From: Lateolabrax maculatus
Lineage: Eukaryota > Chordata > Actinopteri > Acropomatiformes > Lateolabracidae
Assembly (NCBI GenBank): GCA_031216445.1
Contig: CM062212.1
Span: 23,458,501 to 23,522,500, forward strand
Direction: 5' to 3'
DNA length: 64,000 nucleotides
Shown here: one piece after another, positions 45,740-58,709 of the stretch
How positions within the stretch are numbered: position 1 is the stretch's first letter
Layout of the letters: every line of letters begins with the position of its first letter
Program-made: the position numbers and the translations under genes
The notes under the pieces: model-generated
What the model saw: only the letters and a program-made list of their open reading frames with translations
Database searches by the model: none
What the model was told of the DNA's origin: nothing

Positions 45740-45773
<34 letters not shown>
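45732..45773. repeat. (TA)n tract, 42 bp, one tgat interruption
   Basis: TA tract at the standard position. Confidence 0.95.
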
Positions 45774-45776
<3 letters not shown>

Positions 45777-45784
45777 CTATATAT

Positions 45785-46105
45785 ATGTGCTGCTATGTAA
45801 TAGCAGCACAACATCAGGCAAGTCCATATGCACATTCTGTATGGGCAAAAAGGGGGGCAAGTATAATCACTGAAGAAGGTCCATCACATGGGCTATGGCG
45901 AAGTGCACATGGACATATTGTCCTCCCAACATCTTTGGTACAGGTTGCTACACGTAGTGCGCATGGTCAGGACCATTGCACAAGTGGGGAGGTGTTGAGA
46001 CGCCTTCAAGCAGTCTGGTGGTCACCATTTTTCCGACCTGCGTTTGTAGCTGAGACAATTTTGCAAGGAAGGTTTTTTTCTGTTGCTCTGGTATTTCAAG
46101 TCTGA
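45785..46105 (+). pseudogene. Integrase N-terminal stub fused to the S deletion junction (unit 6)
   Basis: Integrase homology ends at 46059; junction identical to the other S units. Confidence 0.85.
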
Positions 46106-46206
46106 TACTGCATGTTAGTGTTTTTGTTTTTTGTTTCTATTTTGCCGGGCTTGATGCTAAAATGATCTTTTCTTTTCAGATTTTTCAAGAAGACAAAAAA
46201 CTTCCT

Positions 46207-46938
46207 ATGCAGTGGTTGTGTAAGTACTGCACATTTTGTGCTGAAAAGAGGTGCTTCTTACTTAAGCATTACCGCTTAAAACACGGGTGCCACACTCGAA
46301 TATCACCACTACCGTGCCTTTATAAGGAGTGCCTGTGCACATTTAAATCTTTCAATGCACTCAAAGTCCACTTATCAACATGGCACACTCAAAAGGACCT
46401 GGGGAACGTGGGTGAAACTGCTTTCCATTGTCAGCTGTGTGACTTTGTGGAGCCTTGCACTGGAGCTGACTTTTTTACCCATTTACGAAGACATTTGAAG
46501 CTGAAGCAAAAGGTTTCCTGTCCATATCAAGGCTGTAGCTTTCAGAGCAATGTTTATTCAACCTTTAATGCACATAAAAGCAAAGAACATCAAGACCACA
46601 ATAAGATGGCATTCAAACCTGAAATTGTGTCACATAATGTACTTGAGGTACCTCCACCTAATATAAATATTCAACCTGAGGATAGTGCCCCTGAAACTGA
46701 TCAGGTTGAGTTTGAGGTTACTGAGCTCAATGAAGATGTGGGAGACTTGGAGAGTCAGTTGGAACATAATGTAGCTGCTGTTTTTCTGAAAATGTCATCG
46801 ATTCTTAACATCTCTGAAAATGCCCTGCAAGAAGTTATAGAGCAGATCAACCAAATTTATGTGCTTTCACAGCCATTGTTACATACCTCGGTTGGAAAAA
46901 TACTAAATCAACATTGTGGAGATGTTGAGGACTCTTAA
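46207..46938 (+). CDS. Four-finger C2H2 protein, truncated (unit 6)
   Basis: 243 codons, exon start 46180, all zinc ligands kept. No local promoter. Confidence 0.5.
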   Translation: MQWLCKYCTFCAEKRCFLLKHYRLKHGCHTRISPLPCLYKECLCTFKSFNALKVHLSTWHTQKDLGNVGETAFHCQLCDFVEPCTGADFFTHLRRHLKLKQKVSCPYQGCSFQSNVYSTFNAHKSKEHQDHNKMAFKPEIVSHNVLEVPPPNINIQPEDSAPETDQVEFEVTELNEDVGDLESQLEHNVAAVFLKMSSILNISENALQEVIEQINQIYVLSQPLLHTSVGKILNQHCGDVEDS

Positions 46939-48356
46939 GTGAGTGAGATAGCTAAAGTATTTACTGAGAATAATGTATTCCTGAAATTCACTTCTACTAG
47001 GGGGTCATTGTCAACCACTAGCAAGCGAACATCATACATTTGAAAAGAATTCTCAGTGGTGACGCCTATTGAGTTTGTCCTAAAAAATGACAGGCAGACA
47101 GTTGTGTATATCCCCATACTAAAAATGCTGCAGACATTACTAAACAATGGAGAAATTTTAGATAAGGCCATGTCATCTGAGACAAATTTGTCACAAGGAT
47201 ACAGATCTCACAGGGATGGTTACCGGTTTAAAGACAATTCTCTCTTGACAGAGGAAGAATTCAGGATTGCTCTTTTCTTGTACATAGATGATTTTGAGGT
47301 GGCTAAGCCCTTGGGAACCTCCAGAAAGAAACACAAGCTGCCATCTACTGGGTACTTGGAAATCTACACCCTAAATATCGCTCCTCTCTTCATTCCATTC
47401 AGCTTGCTCTACTCATCATCGCTGAAGATGATATCAGGAAGTTGACTTTAAATGAGAGACCACAGTCTATTGAAGAATTAAAAGTGCAACTGGTAGATAA
47501 ACTGTCACTGCAGTATGACTTTAAACTGCAGTATGAAGATCAAGACGTCCATAATGCCCTCTGCAATTTGACTGAAATAACTGATTTACCTGAAAGAGCT
47601 ACGCTCAAAATCATCCCTCTTGTGACTCTCCATTTAACCGCATTGTCATCACCCACCACAACATCAGACACTGAGTGCAGCACAGCAGACACTGAGATCC
47701 TGTCGACAGGAAGAGCATCACCATCGCTAAGACAACAGTGGCCAGATTTCTTTGACATACCCAATTTCTCAGTTGATGTTGACTATAGACTCAGACAGGC
47801 AGATCTTGCCTTTATGAAGGATGGAACACGTATGACTCTACCACGAGATATGAAGCATGACATACTAGAAAAGCTTGCTGAGACGATGTACAGTTTCAAG
47901 GCTTACCCTAAAGATGATGACTTCAGCAGTGTTGCAAAAGCACTAATTAGCAAACACCCCTGCCTCACTGAGCCTGGACCACACAGATGGTATGGCTGGA
48001 AAAACAGCCTTAAATTATCGCACAAAGCTTCAAAAAGCTGGATGTGAGGATGTAGCAATCAATGGAGGCAAAAGAAGTAAAGGCAACCCAGAAGGAGAAT
48101 CCTCAAGCAAGAATATCAAACAGCCAAAAAGAGGTGAAGCAAACTACCTACCTAACTTACCTGAAGGACATGATGAAACAAGCCTTGAAAATGCCAGAAA
48201 GGTTCTCGTGGAAGAAATGAAGAAGAAACAACCCAATGGCACTCTCATCTCACAAATGATGGACCAATCATTCCCACTACGCAGACAAGAAATTGTAGAA
48301 AAGGAACCTGCTGTACAGAACATTGTTGAACGATGGCCAGCACTCTTCACAGACAG
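46939..48356 (+). pseudogene. Disabled remainder of coding exon 3 (unit 6)
   Basis: Shared lesions, plus Val for Phe in YEDQDVHN (also units 7 and 8) and a private KQPKRG for KRPKRG. Confidence 0.75.
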
Positions 48357-48502
48357 GTAAACTATTTTTGTTCTCAACCAATAAAATAATGCCTATCAAA
48401 AAGAAATTCAAGGTGTGTGGCTAGAAATCCAAACACACTTGTTGGAATGTTAACACTTCTGCCATCTCTCCATCCCTACCCACCCCTCTCTCTACTTTTC
48501 AG

Positions 48503-49705
48503 GTGTTTGCTGAGTTCAACAGAATCGCAAGTAAGAATCTTGAGGGAGACTTCTTTGAGGCTCTGGACCAGTATACCCCACGTTTCATTGAACTTTTCAA
48601 AACAAGAAGGGGAACTGTTGGCCAGAAGCTCAGTGAGCTGATGCAGCACATGAGCTGGATGGTAAGTAGGTTAATTTTGCTTTTGATCTGTGTGATAGTT
48701 CATCAATCAAGTTCTAAATGAGATGATCCAGCCCAACCTATTCTATTTCCTGTCTGACTTGTGCTTGTGCCTTGCAAATTACTCTGTTAACTGGTCTTTT
48801 CTCTCTCTGTGTATCATTAGACACCAGACGTGACAGTACTTCGCTCTGTTGTCCTCAAAGGCATTCCTATTTTACTTGGTGACGACTCCAGTGAATTCTT
48901 CAAGACATGCTCTGTAAGTACTTGCACATAAGAAAAAGTTTGGTCTGCATTAAAATAGAACTATATCTGTGCTGACATAGAAGATGTAATTTTATCTGCA
49001 CAATATACAATATACATTTTGTACAGTGATTGATGTATTTTGTATGGCAATTCCTCCACAGCTAATCTGAGAGGTATTTAAACAGCCAGTAAATAAAAAT
49101 GAAATTTGCCACATAAACGTTGTACACATTAATTAATTGTAAATCTAAGGAGCAGGAGTCCAGGCTGAAAAGTCAGTGTCACTGTTTAAGAATATATGGA
49201 CCTTGTGGACCATAGCTTTAGTTTAATCATACCACATTTATTTTGTTGGTTATATTGTAACAATCCAGTGTGAACACATATTTAAAACCATATTCCCTAG
49301 CAAATGCTTTCAACATTAAAAATGAATGTTTAGAAGAGCATAAATTGCCATGCTGAAGAATGTGTGTGTGTGTCTTTGTAGGGTACAGCGAGAGACGAGG
49401 CCCTAGAATGCACTGTCGGTGTGCTGACAGTTGTCAGTGAAGATAATCCTCATGAGGGTCCAAGTTCAGTAGACCTCCAGCCCATCTCCACTGCCATCAT
49501 TCTGGAGGGAGGTATCATCATGGATCATATAAAAAAACTTGCCTCAGGCAGTTTGTCTGTTATTTGGGCTTACATATGCTTTGCATTTGGATTATCCAAA
49601 ATGCATGGCAAATACACTCAACTTCATTCAGACTGTGATGCTTGGACTGGGAAAGAAAACCTCCCACCAAAACTGTTAACTTTGAAGAACAGTCTACTGG
49701 GTTAG
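48503..49705 (+). pseudogene. SAMD3-like pseudogene exons 4-6 (unit 6)
   Basis: Exons are 48503-48661, 48821-48913 and 49382-49705; private Ser for Pro in exon 6 (ttatccaaa). Confidence 0.75.
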
Positions 49706-51054
49706 ACCAGTAAAGAGCCATCAGCTGTCAGATAGCACTTTGTAAATTATGCAGCAGTTAATGTTCTCCTGTTATCAGAGAAAGTTTTATGCTTTCATGC
49801 AACTGAGCTGGCTTGTTTATGATCTCAAAAAAAAAAAAAAATTCTATTAAAGTGTACCATGTTATGCTAGTATGCTAATGGTGGAAATAGCGCCACCTTG
49901 TGTTGCAAAGAGTTGTTAGATAATGTCAGAAAGGAACCTAGCAAGGTTGACCTGTTTACATTTGTGTTTTGGGAAAACTTTTAATTATAGTAGTTATAAT
50001 GTAGTACAAATACAAAACCCAAGGAGTGATGTTTTTCTGTGTTGGTTTAAACCTTGGACTGATGCTCGCTTTGGGACACAAAAGCATTTGTTGTACTTTC
50101 AGTTTTGATCAGAAATGCAATGATTTTGCATGCACTGAAGTCCTGTAATTATCAGGTGTTTACCTGTTTAATATTGTGAGACTGTTACATGCATAGAATT
50201 AGCTCACAAAAATGTGGTTTTATTTTTGCCATGTCCATGTCATGTTCTACAGTCAAATCAAACCACAAGTTTGTTGTTTAGCTGCTGTTTTGTACTTGAA
50301 TGTACAAGAAAGTGATACTTGGGAACAGAACACTTGAGGCTGAATAATAGATTTAATGCATATTGTTATTACAATAGCCTAACAGACATAGATCACACTA
50401 TGAGCAATTTTGCAACTAGCTTTAAAATACATTAAATATGACAAGAGGATAGAGAACAGTAATTTTATTGTTTATTGTAAGGTTATTACATGAGTGATAA
50501 AACACACATTTTATATTGGAGAATTGGAATCAAAAGTAACAATATCGAACATTTATTGTTCAGTCTAGATCTGTCAGTGATGCAATTATTTTTTTAATAA
50601 ATGTTGTAATGCAGCTGAACAAACCCAGTGAGTGTTCTTTTAAAGTATATGTTTGTGGTGTTTTTCCCTTTATTAGGTAATAACAGCTAAAATAGATAAG
50701 AAATGGGAGAAGGACAAGGACCCATTCAAGGAAATTGGTTTGTTTAATTTAACTGAACTGAAATGAACTGAAAAAAAATGAGTGAGTAGTAAGTAGTAGG
50801 TATCATAATTCTAAGTGGGGTTAAATTTGTATCAAGCAGTCCACACAAAATGAAAAAATTAAGTTAACACTAAGCATGGCTATTAAGTTACATGAACTTT
50901 TTTTTTTTTTTTTTAGTTGTACTACTTGATTTGGTACTGCACACTTAAAATAAACAAGCTTTTCTAACTCACTATTCTTAAGATTACTTTGCTTAATTTG
51001 CAACGAGTTTGCATACTTTTTTTAAGTAAGGTCAACTAATTAGATTTTACAGTG
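49706..51054 (+). other. 3' region to the right transposon end (unit 6)
   Basis: No gene. Private 3-bp deletion at about 49927. Confidence 0.6.
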
Positions 51055-51413
51055 AGTATACGTACACACGTCTCCCGCAGAGCTATGTTGAAAGTCCCTC
51101 AATATTCAGTCGAGTATTGGCTAATGACCTGCAACACCTAGACGTGTCCAGTACAGTACTACAATATGTAGATGATCTCTTGATATGTAGCACCTCCAAA
51201 GCTCAATGTGCACAAGACTCAGTCTCAGCCCTGATGGCTTTAGAAAAGGGGGCTCACAAGGTGAGTAAAAATAAATTACAGTTTTGCCAGACACAGGTTG
51301 AATACTTAGGTAGACAACTCTGTGGCACTAAATGAGCTATAGTGCCCTCACAAATTGAGGCAGTATCGAAAGCTCCCAAACCACAAACGGTGAGACACAT
51401 GTCGTCATTTCTG
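51055..51413 (+). pseudogene. ERV RT palm fragment with YVDDL (unit 6)
   Basis: Same structure; TGA at 51333-51335. Confidence 0.85.
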
Positions 51414-51605
51414 CCATCTCAGCTTTACTAGAAGCCATACACCATCCAAAAGTGTTAGCCATCATTAAATGCGTAGCTCATCAAAAAACGAATTCCCTGA
51501 TAGCTAAAGGCAACAACTTAGCAGATGAAGCCGCAAAACGCATAGCTACACCCACCTGTATAGGACCACTGCTAGTAGCTGGAGATTGTGAACCACTGAC
51601 AAACT
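51401..51605 (+). pseudogene. ERV RNase H C-terminal fragment (unit 6)
   Basis: Same fragment, with KCVAHQK. Confidence 0.8.
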
Positions 51606-51615
51606 TATATATATA

Positions 51616-51653
<38 letters not shown>
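51606..51653. repeat. (TA)n tract, 48 bp, one tgat interruption
   Basis: TA tract at the standard position. Confidence 0.95.
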
Positions 51654-51656
<3 letters not shown>

Positions 51657-51664
51657 CTATATAT

Positions 51665-51985
51665 ATGTGCTGCTATGTAATAGCAGCACAACATCAGGCA
51701 AGTCCATATGCACATTCTGTATGGGCAAAAAGGGGGGCAAGTATAATCACTGAAGAAGGTCCATCACATGGGCTATGGCGAAGTGCACATGGACATATTG
51801 TCCTCCCAACATCTTTGGTACAGGTTGCTACACGTAGTGCGCATGGTCAGGACCATTGCACAAGTGGGGAGGTGTTGAGACGCCTTCAAGCAGTCTGGTG
51901 GTCACCATTTTTCCGACCTGCGTTTGTAGCTGAGACAATTTTGCAAGGAAGGTTTTTTTCTGTTGCTCTGGTATTTCAAGTCTGA
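51665..51985 (+). pseudogene. Integrase N-terminal stub fused to the S deletion junction (unit 7)
   Basis: Integrase homology ends at 51939; junction identical to the other S units. Confidence 0.85.
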
Positions 51986-52086
51986 TACTGCATGTTAGTG
52001 TTTTTGTTTTTTGTTTCTATTTTGCCGGGCTTGATGCTAAAATGATCTTTTCTTTTCAGATTTTTCAAGAAGACAAAAAACTTCCT

Positions 52087-52818
52087 ATGCAGTGGTTGTG
52101 TAAGTACTGCACATTTTGTGCTGAAAAGAGGTGCTTCTTACTTAAGCATTACCGCTTAAAACACGGGTGCCACACTCGAATATCACCACTACCGTGCCTT
52201 TATAAGGAGTGCCTGTGCACATTTAAATCTTTCAATGCACTCAAAGTCCACTTATCAACATGGCACACTCAAAAGGACCTGGGGAACGTGGGTGAAACTG
52301 CTTTCCATTGTCAGCTGTGTGACTTTGTGGAGCCTTGCACTGGAGCTGACTTTTTTACCCATTTACGAAGACATTTGAAGCTGAAGCAAAAGGTTTCCTG
52401 TCCATATCAAGGCTGTAGCTTTCAGAGCAATGTTTATTCAACCTTTAATGCACATAAAAGCAAAGAACATCAAGACCACAATAAGATGGCATTCAAACCT
52501 GAAATTGTGTCACATAATGTACTTGAGGTACCTCCACCTAATATAAATATTCAACCTGAGGATAGTGCCCCTGAAACTGATCAGGTTGAGTTTGAGGTTA
52601 CTGAGCTCAATGAAGATGTGGGAGACTTGGAGAGTCAGTTGGAACATAATGTAGCTGCTGTTTTTCTGAAAATGTCATCGATTCTTAACATCTCTGAAAA
52701 TGCCCTGCAAGAAGTTATAGAGCAGATCAACCAAATTTATGTGCTTTCACAGCCATTGTTACATACCTCGGTTGGAAAAATACTAAATCAACATTGTGGA
52801 GATGTTGAGGACTCTTAA
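52087..52818 (+). CDS. Four-finger C2H2 protein, truncated (unit 7)
   Basis: 243 codons, exon start 52060, all zinc ligands kept. No local promoter. Confidence 0.5.
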   Translation: MQWLCKYCTFCAEKRCFLLKHYRLKHGCHTRISPLPCLYKECLCTFKSFNALKVHLSTWHTQKDLGNVGETAFHCQLCDFVEPCTGADFFTHLRRHLKLKQKVSCPYQGCSFQSNVYSTFNAHKSKEHQDHNKMAFKPEIVSHNVLEVPPPNINIQPEDSAPETDQVEFEVTELNEDVGDLESQLEHNVAAVFLKMSSILNISENALQEVIEQINQIYVLSQPLLHTSVGKILNQHCGDVEDS

Positions 52819-54236
52819 GTGAGTGAGATAGCTAAAGTATTTACTGAGAATAATGTATTCCTGAAATTCACTTCTACTAGGGGGTCATTGTCAACCACTA
52901 GCAAGCGAACATCATACATTTGAAAAGAATTCTCAGTGGTGACGCCTATTGAGTTTGTCCTAAAAAATGACAGGCAGACAGTTGTGTATATCCCCATACT
53001 AAAAATGCTGCAGACATTACTAAACAATGGAGAAATTTTAGATAAGGCCATGTCATCTGAGACAAATTTGTCACAAGGATACAGATCTCACAGGGATGGT
53101 TACCGGTTTAAAGACAATTCTCTCTTGACAGAGGAAGAATTCAGGATTGCTCTTTTCTTGTACATAGATGATTTTGAGGTGGCTAAGCCCTTGGGAACCT
53201 CCAGAAAGAAACACAAGCTGCCATCTACTGGGTACTTGGAAATCTACACCCTAAATATCGCTCCTCTCTTCATTCCATTCAGCTTGCTCTACTCATCATC
53301 GCTGAAGATGATATCAGGAAGTTGACTTTAAATGAGAGACCACAGTCTATTGAAGAATTAAAAGTGCAACTGGTAGATAAACTGTCACTGCAGTATGACT
53401 TTAAACTGCAGTATGAAGATCAAGACGTCCATAATGCCCTCTGCAATTTGACTGAAATAACTGATTTACCTGAAAGAGCTACGCTCAAAATCATCCCTCT
53501 TGTGACTCTCCATTTAACCGCATTGTCATCACCCACCACAACATCAGACACTGAGTGCAGCACAGCAGACACTGAGATCCTGTCGACAGGAAGAGCATCA
53601 CCATCGCTAAGACAACAGTGGCCAGATTTCTTTGACATACCCAATTTCTCAGTTGATGTTGACTATAGACTCAGACAGGCAGATCTTGCCTTTATGAAGG
53701 ATGGAACACGTATGACTCTACCACGAGATATGAAGCATGACATACTAGAAAAGCTTGCTGAGACGATGTACAGTTTCAAGGCTTACCCTAAAGATGATGA
53801 CTTCAGCAGTGTTGCAAAAGCACTAATTAGCAAACACCCCTGCCTCACTGAGCCTGGACCACACAGATGGTATGGCTGGAAAAACAGCCTTAAATTATCG
53901 CACAAAGCTTCAAAAAGCTGGATGTGAGGATGTAGCAATCAATGGAGGCAAAAGAAGTAAAGGCAACCCAGAAGGAGAATCCTCAAGCAAGAATATCAAA
54001 CGGCCAAAAAGAGGTGAAGCAAACTACCTACCTAACTTACCTGAAGGACATGATGAAACAAGCCTTGAAAATGCCAGAAAGGTTCTCGTGGAAGAAATGA
54101 AGAAGAAACAACCCAATGGCACTCTCATCTCACAAATGATGGACCAATCATTCCCACTACGCAGACAAGAAATTGTAGAAAAGGAACCTGCTGTACAGAA
54201 CATTGTTGAACGATGGCCAGCACTCTTCACAGACAG
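52819..54236 (+). pseudogene. Disabled remainder of coding exon 3 (unit 7)
   Basis: Shared lesions, with YEDQDVHN as in units 6 and 8. Confidence 0.75.
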
Positions 54237-54382
54237 GTAAACTATTTTTGTTCTCAACCAATAAAATAATGCCTATCAAAAAGAAATTCAAGGTGTGTGG
54301 CTAGAAATCCAAACACACTTGTTGGAATGTTAACACTTCTGCCATCTCTCCATCCCTACCCACCCCTCTCTCTACTTTTCAG

Positions 54383-55585
54383 GTGTTTGCTGAGTTCAAC
54401 AGAATCGCAAGTAAGAATCTTGAGGGAGACTTCTTTGAGGCTCTGGACCAGTATACCCCACGTTTCATTGAACTTTTCAAAACAAGAAGGGGAACTGTTG
54501 GCCAGAAGCTCAGTGAGCTGATGCAGCACATGAGCTGGATGGTAAGTAGGTTAATTTTGCTTTTGATCTGTGTGATAGTTCATCAATCAAGTTCTAAATG
54601 AGATGATCCAGCCCAACCTATTCTATTTCCTGTCTGACTTGTGCTTGTGCCTTGCAAATTACTCTGTTAACTGGTCTTTTCTCTCTCTGTGTATCATTAG
54701 ACACCAGACGTGACAGTACTTCGCTCTGTTGTCCTCAAAGGCATTCCTATTTTACTTGGTGACGACTCCAGTGAATTCTTCAAGACATGCTCTGTAAGTA
54801 CTTGCACATAAGAAAAAGTTTGGTCTGCATTAAAATAGAACTATATCTGTGCTGACATAGAAGATGTAATTTTATCTGCACAATATACAATATACATTTT
54901 GTACAGTGATTGATGTATTTTGTATGGCAATTCCTCCACAGCTAATCTGAGAGGTATTTAAACAGCCAGTAAATAAAAATGAAATTTGCCACATAAACGT
55001 TGTACACATTAATTAATTGTAAATCTAAGGAGCAGGAGTCCAGGCTGAAAAGTCAGTGTCACTGTTTAAGAATATATGGACCTTGTGGACCATAGCTTTA
55101 GTTTAATCATACCACATTTATTTTGTTGGTTATATTGTAACAATCCAGTGTGAACACATATTTAAAACCATATTCCCTAGCAAATGCTTTCAACATTAAA
55201 AATGAATGTTTAGAAGAGCATAAATTGCCATGCTGAAGAATGTGTGTGTGTGTCTTTGTAGGGTACAGCGAGAGACGAGGCCCTAGAATGCACTGTCGGT
55301 GTGCTGACAGTTGTCAGTGAAGATAATCCTCATGAGGGTCCAAGTTCAGTAGACCTCCAGCCCATCTCCACTGCCATCATTCTGGAGGGAGGTATCATCA
55401 TGGATCATATAAAAAAACTTGCCTCAGGCAGTTTGTCTGTTATTTGGGCTTACATATGCTTTGCATTTGGATTACCCAAAATGCATGGCAAATACACTCA
55501 ACTTCATTCAGACTGTGATGCTTGGACTGGGAAAGAAAACCTCCCACCAAAACTGTTAACTTTGAAGAACAGTCTACTGGGTTAG
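54383..55585 (+). pseudogene. SAMD3-like pseudogene exons 4-6 (unit 7)
   Basis: Exons are 54383-54541, 54701-54793 and 55262-55585. Confidence 0.75.
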
Positions 55586-56936
55586 ACCAGTAAAGAGCCA
55601 TCAGCTGTCAGATAGCACTTTGTAAATTATGCAGCAGTTAATGTTCTCCTGTTATCAGAGAAAGTTTTATGCTTTCATGCAACTGAGCTGGCTTGTTTAT
55701 GATCTCAAAAAAAAAAAAAATTCTATTAAAGTGTACCATGTTATGCTAGTATGCTAATGGTGGAAATAGCGCCACCTTGTGTTGCAAAGAGTTGTTAGAT
55801 AATGTTGTCAGAAAGGAACCTAGCAAGGTTGACCTGTTTACATTTGTGTTTTGGGAAAACTTTTAATTATAGTAGTTATAATGTAGTACAAATACAAAAC
55901 CCAAGGAGTGATGTTTTTCTGTGTTGGTTTAAACCTTGGACTGATGCTCGCTTTGGGACACAAAAGCATTTGTTGTACTTTCAGTTTTGATCAGAAATGC
56001 AATGATTTTGCATGCACTGAAGTCCTGTAATTATCAGGTGTTTACCTGTTTAATATTGTGAGACTGTTACATGCATAGAATTAGCTCACAAAAATGTGGT
56101 TTTATTTTTGCCATGTCCATGTCATGTTCTACAGTCAAATCAAACCACAAGTTTGTTGTTTAGCTGCTGTTTTGTACTTGAATGTACAAGAAAGTGATAC
56201 TTGGGAACAGAACACTTGAGGCTGAATAATAGATTTAATGCATATTGTTATTACAATAGCCTAACAGACATAGATCACACTATGAGCAATTTTGCAACTA
56301 GCTTTAAAATACATTAAATATGACAAGAGGATAGAGAACAGTCATTTTATTGTTTATTGTAAGGTTATTACATGAGTGATAAAACACACATTTTATATTG
56401 GAGAATTGGAATCAAAAGTAACAATATCGAACATTTATTGTTCAGTCTAGATCTGTCAGTGATGCAATTATTTTTTTAATAAATGTTGTAATGCAGCTGA
56501 ACAAACCCAGTGAGTGTTCTTTTAAAGTATATGTTTGTGGTGTTTTTCCCTTTATTAGGTAATAACAGCTAAAATAGATAAGAAATGGGAGAAGGACAAG
56601 GACCCATTCAAGGAAATTGGTTTGTTTAATTTAACTGAACTGAAATGAACTGAAAAAAAATGAGTGAGTAGTAAGTAGTAGGTATCATAATTCTAAGTGG
56701 GGTTAAATTTGTATCAAGCAGTCCACACAAAATGAAAAAAATAAGTTAACACTAAGCATGGCTATTAAGTTACATGAACTTTTTTTTTTTTTTTTTAGTT
56801 GTACTACTTGATTTGGTACTGCACGCTTAAAATAAACAAGCTTTTCTAACTCACTATTCTTAAGATTACTTTGCTTAATTTGCAACGAGTTTGCATACTT
56901 TTTTTAAGTAAGGTCAACTAATTAGATTTTACAGTG
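55586..56936 (+). other. 3' region to the right transposon end (unit 7)
   Basis: No gene. Private gcacgctta near 56821; TTTACAGTG ends at 56936. Confidence 0.6.
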
Positions 56937-57295
56937 AGTATACGTACACACGTCTCCCGCAGAGCTATGTTGAAAGTCTCTCAATATTCAGTCGAGTATT
57001 GGCTAATGACCTGCAACACCTAGACGTGTCCAGTACAGTACTACAATATGTAGATGATCTCTTGATATGTAGCACCTCCAAAGCTCAATGTGCACAAGAC
57101 TCAGTCTCAGCCCTGATGGCTTTAGAAAAGGGGGCTCACAAGGTGAGTAAAAATAAATTACAGTTTTGCCAGACACAGGTTGAATACTTAGGTAGACAAC
57201 TCTGTGGCACTAAATGAGCTATAGTGCCCTCACAAATTGAGGCAGTATCGAAAGCTCCCAAACCACAAACGGTGAGACACATGTCGTCATTTCTG
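56937..57295 (+). pseudogene. ERV RT palm fragment with YVDDL (unit 7)
   Basis: Private Pro to Leu change in the ESPSIF stretch; TGA at 57215-57217. Confidence 0.85.
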
Positions 57296-57487
57296 CCATC
57301 TCAGCTTTACTAGAAGCCATACACCATCCAAAAGTGTTAGCCATCATTAAATGCGTAGCTCATCAAAAAACGAATTCCCTGATAGCTAAAGGCAACAACT
57401 TAGCAGATGAAGCCGCAAAACGCATAGCTACACCCACCTGTATAGGACCACTGCTAGTAGCTGGAGATTGTGAACCACTGACAAACT
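57283..57487 (+). pseudogene. ERV RNase H C-terminal fragment (unit 7)
   Basis: Same fragment, with KCVAHQK. Confidence 0.8.
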
Positions 57488-57544
57488 TATATATATATGA
57501 TATATATATATATATATGATATATATATATATATATATATATAT
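57488..57544. repeat. (TA)n tract, 57 bp, two tgat interruptions
   Basis: The doubled interruption suggests an internal duplication of the interrupted tract. Confidence 0.95.
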
Positions 57545-57555
57545 GAGCTATATAT

Positions 57556-57876
57556 ATGTGCTGCTATGTAATAGCAGCACAACATCAGGCAAGTCCATAT
57601 GCACATTCTGTATGGGCAAAAAGGGGGGCAAGTATAATCACTGAAGAAGGTCCATCACATGGGCTATGGCGAAGTGCACATGGACATATTGTCCTCCCAA
57701 CATCTTTGGTACAGGTTGCTACACGTAGTGCGCATGGTCAGGACCATTGCACAAGTGGGGAGGTGTTGAGACGCCTTCAAGCAGTCTGGTGGTCACCATT
57801 TTTCCGACCTGCGTTTGTAGCTGAGACAATTTTGCAAGGAAGGTTTTTTTCTGTTGCTCTGGTATTTCAAGTCTGA
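57556..57876 (+). pseudogene. Integrase N-terminal stub fused to the S deletion junction (unit 8)
   Basis: Integrase homology ends at 57830; junction identical to the other S units. Confidence 0.85.
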
Positions 57877-57977
57877 TACTGCATGTTAGTGTTTTTGTTT
57901 TTTGTTTCTATTTTGCCGGGCTTGATGCTAAAATGATCTTTTCTTTTCAGATTTTTCAAGAAGACAAAAAACTTCCT

Positions 57978-58709
57978 ATGCAGTGGTTGTGTAAGTACTG
58001 CACATTTTGTGCTGAAAAGAGGTGCTTCTTACTTAAGCATTACCGCTTAAAACACGGGTGCCACACTCGAATATCACCACTACCGTGCCTTTATAAGGAG
58101 TGCCTGTGCACATTTAAATCTTTCAATGCACTCAAAGTCCACTTATCAACATGGCACACTCAAAAGGACCTGGGGAACGTGGGTGAAACTGCTTTCCATT
58201 GTCAGCTGTGTGACTTTGTGGAGCCTTGCACTGGAGCTGACTTTTTTACCCATTTACGAAGACATTTGAAGCTGAAGCAAAAGGTTTCCTGTCCATATCA
58301 AGGCTGTAGCTTTCAGAGCAATGTTTATTCAACCTTTAATGCACATAAAAGCAAAGAACATCAAGACCACAATAAGATGGCATTCAAACCTGAAATTGTG
58401 TCACATAATGTACTTGAGGTACCTCCACCTAATATAAATATTCAACCTGAGGATAGTGCCCCTGAAACTGATCAGGTTGAGTTTGAGGTTACTGAGCTCA
58501 ATGAAGATGTGGGAGACTTGGAGAGTCAGTTGGAACATAATGTAGCTGCTGTTTTTCTGAAAATGTCATCGATTCTTAACATCTCTGAAAATGCCCTGCA
58601 AGAAGTTATAGAGCAGATCAACCAAATTTATGTGCTTTCACAGCCATTGTTACATACCTCGGTTGGAAAAATACTAAATCAACATTGTGGAGATGTTGAG
58701 GACTCTTAA
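57978..58709 (+). CDS. Four-finger C2H2 protein, truncated (unit 8)
   Basis: 243 codons, exon start 57951, all zinc ligands kept. No local promoter. Confidence 0.5.
   Translation: MQWLCKYCTFCAEKRCFLLKHYRLKHGCHTRISPLPCLYKECLCTFKSFNALKVHLSTWHTQKDLGNVGETAFHCQLCDFVEPCTGADFFTHLRRHLKLKQKVSCPYQGCSFQSNVYSTFNAHKSKEHQDHNKMAFKPEIVSHNVLEVPPPNINIQPEDSAPETDQVEFEVTELNEDVGDLESQLEHNVAAVFLKMSSILNISENALQEVIEQINQIYVLSQPLLHTSVGKILNQHCGDVEDS

Larger units (their letters stand above)
39899..45774 (+). repeat. Tandem unit 5, short type
   Basis: Short unit of 5876 bp and first of four consecutive S units. From the zinc-finger exon to the 3' region it carries the private variants of unit 4, an L unit. The right part, near 44540-45110, lacks several of unit 4's private bases. 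Confidence 0.95.
45775..51654 (+). repeat. Tandem unit 6, short type
   Basis: Short unit of 5880 bp. It shares gacgtccat (Val instead of Phe) in the large coding exon with units 7 and 8. Private marks are a 3-bp loss at about 49927 (ataatgtcag for ataatgttgtcag), a Pro-to-Ser change near 49594 and an Arg-to-Gln change near 48122. Confidence 0.95.
51655..57545 (+). repeat. Tandem unit 7, short type
   Basis: Short unit of 5891 bp. It has the gacgtccat variant. A private agtctctca replaces agtccctca in the RT fragment near 56976. The word gaaaaaaataag near 56734 is shared only with unit 1. The closing TA tract contains two tgat interruptions. Confidence 0.95.
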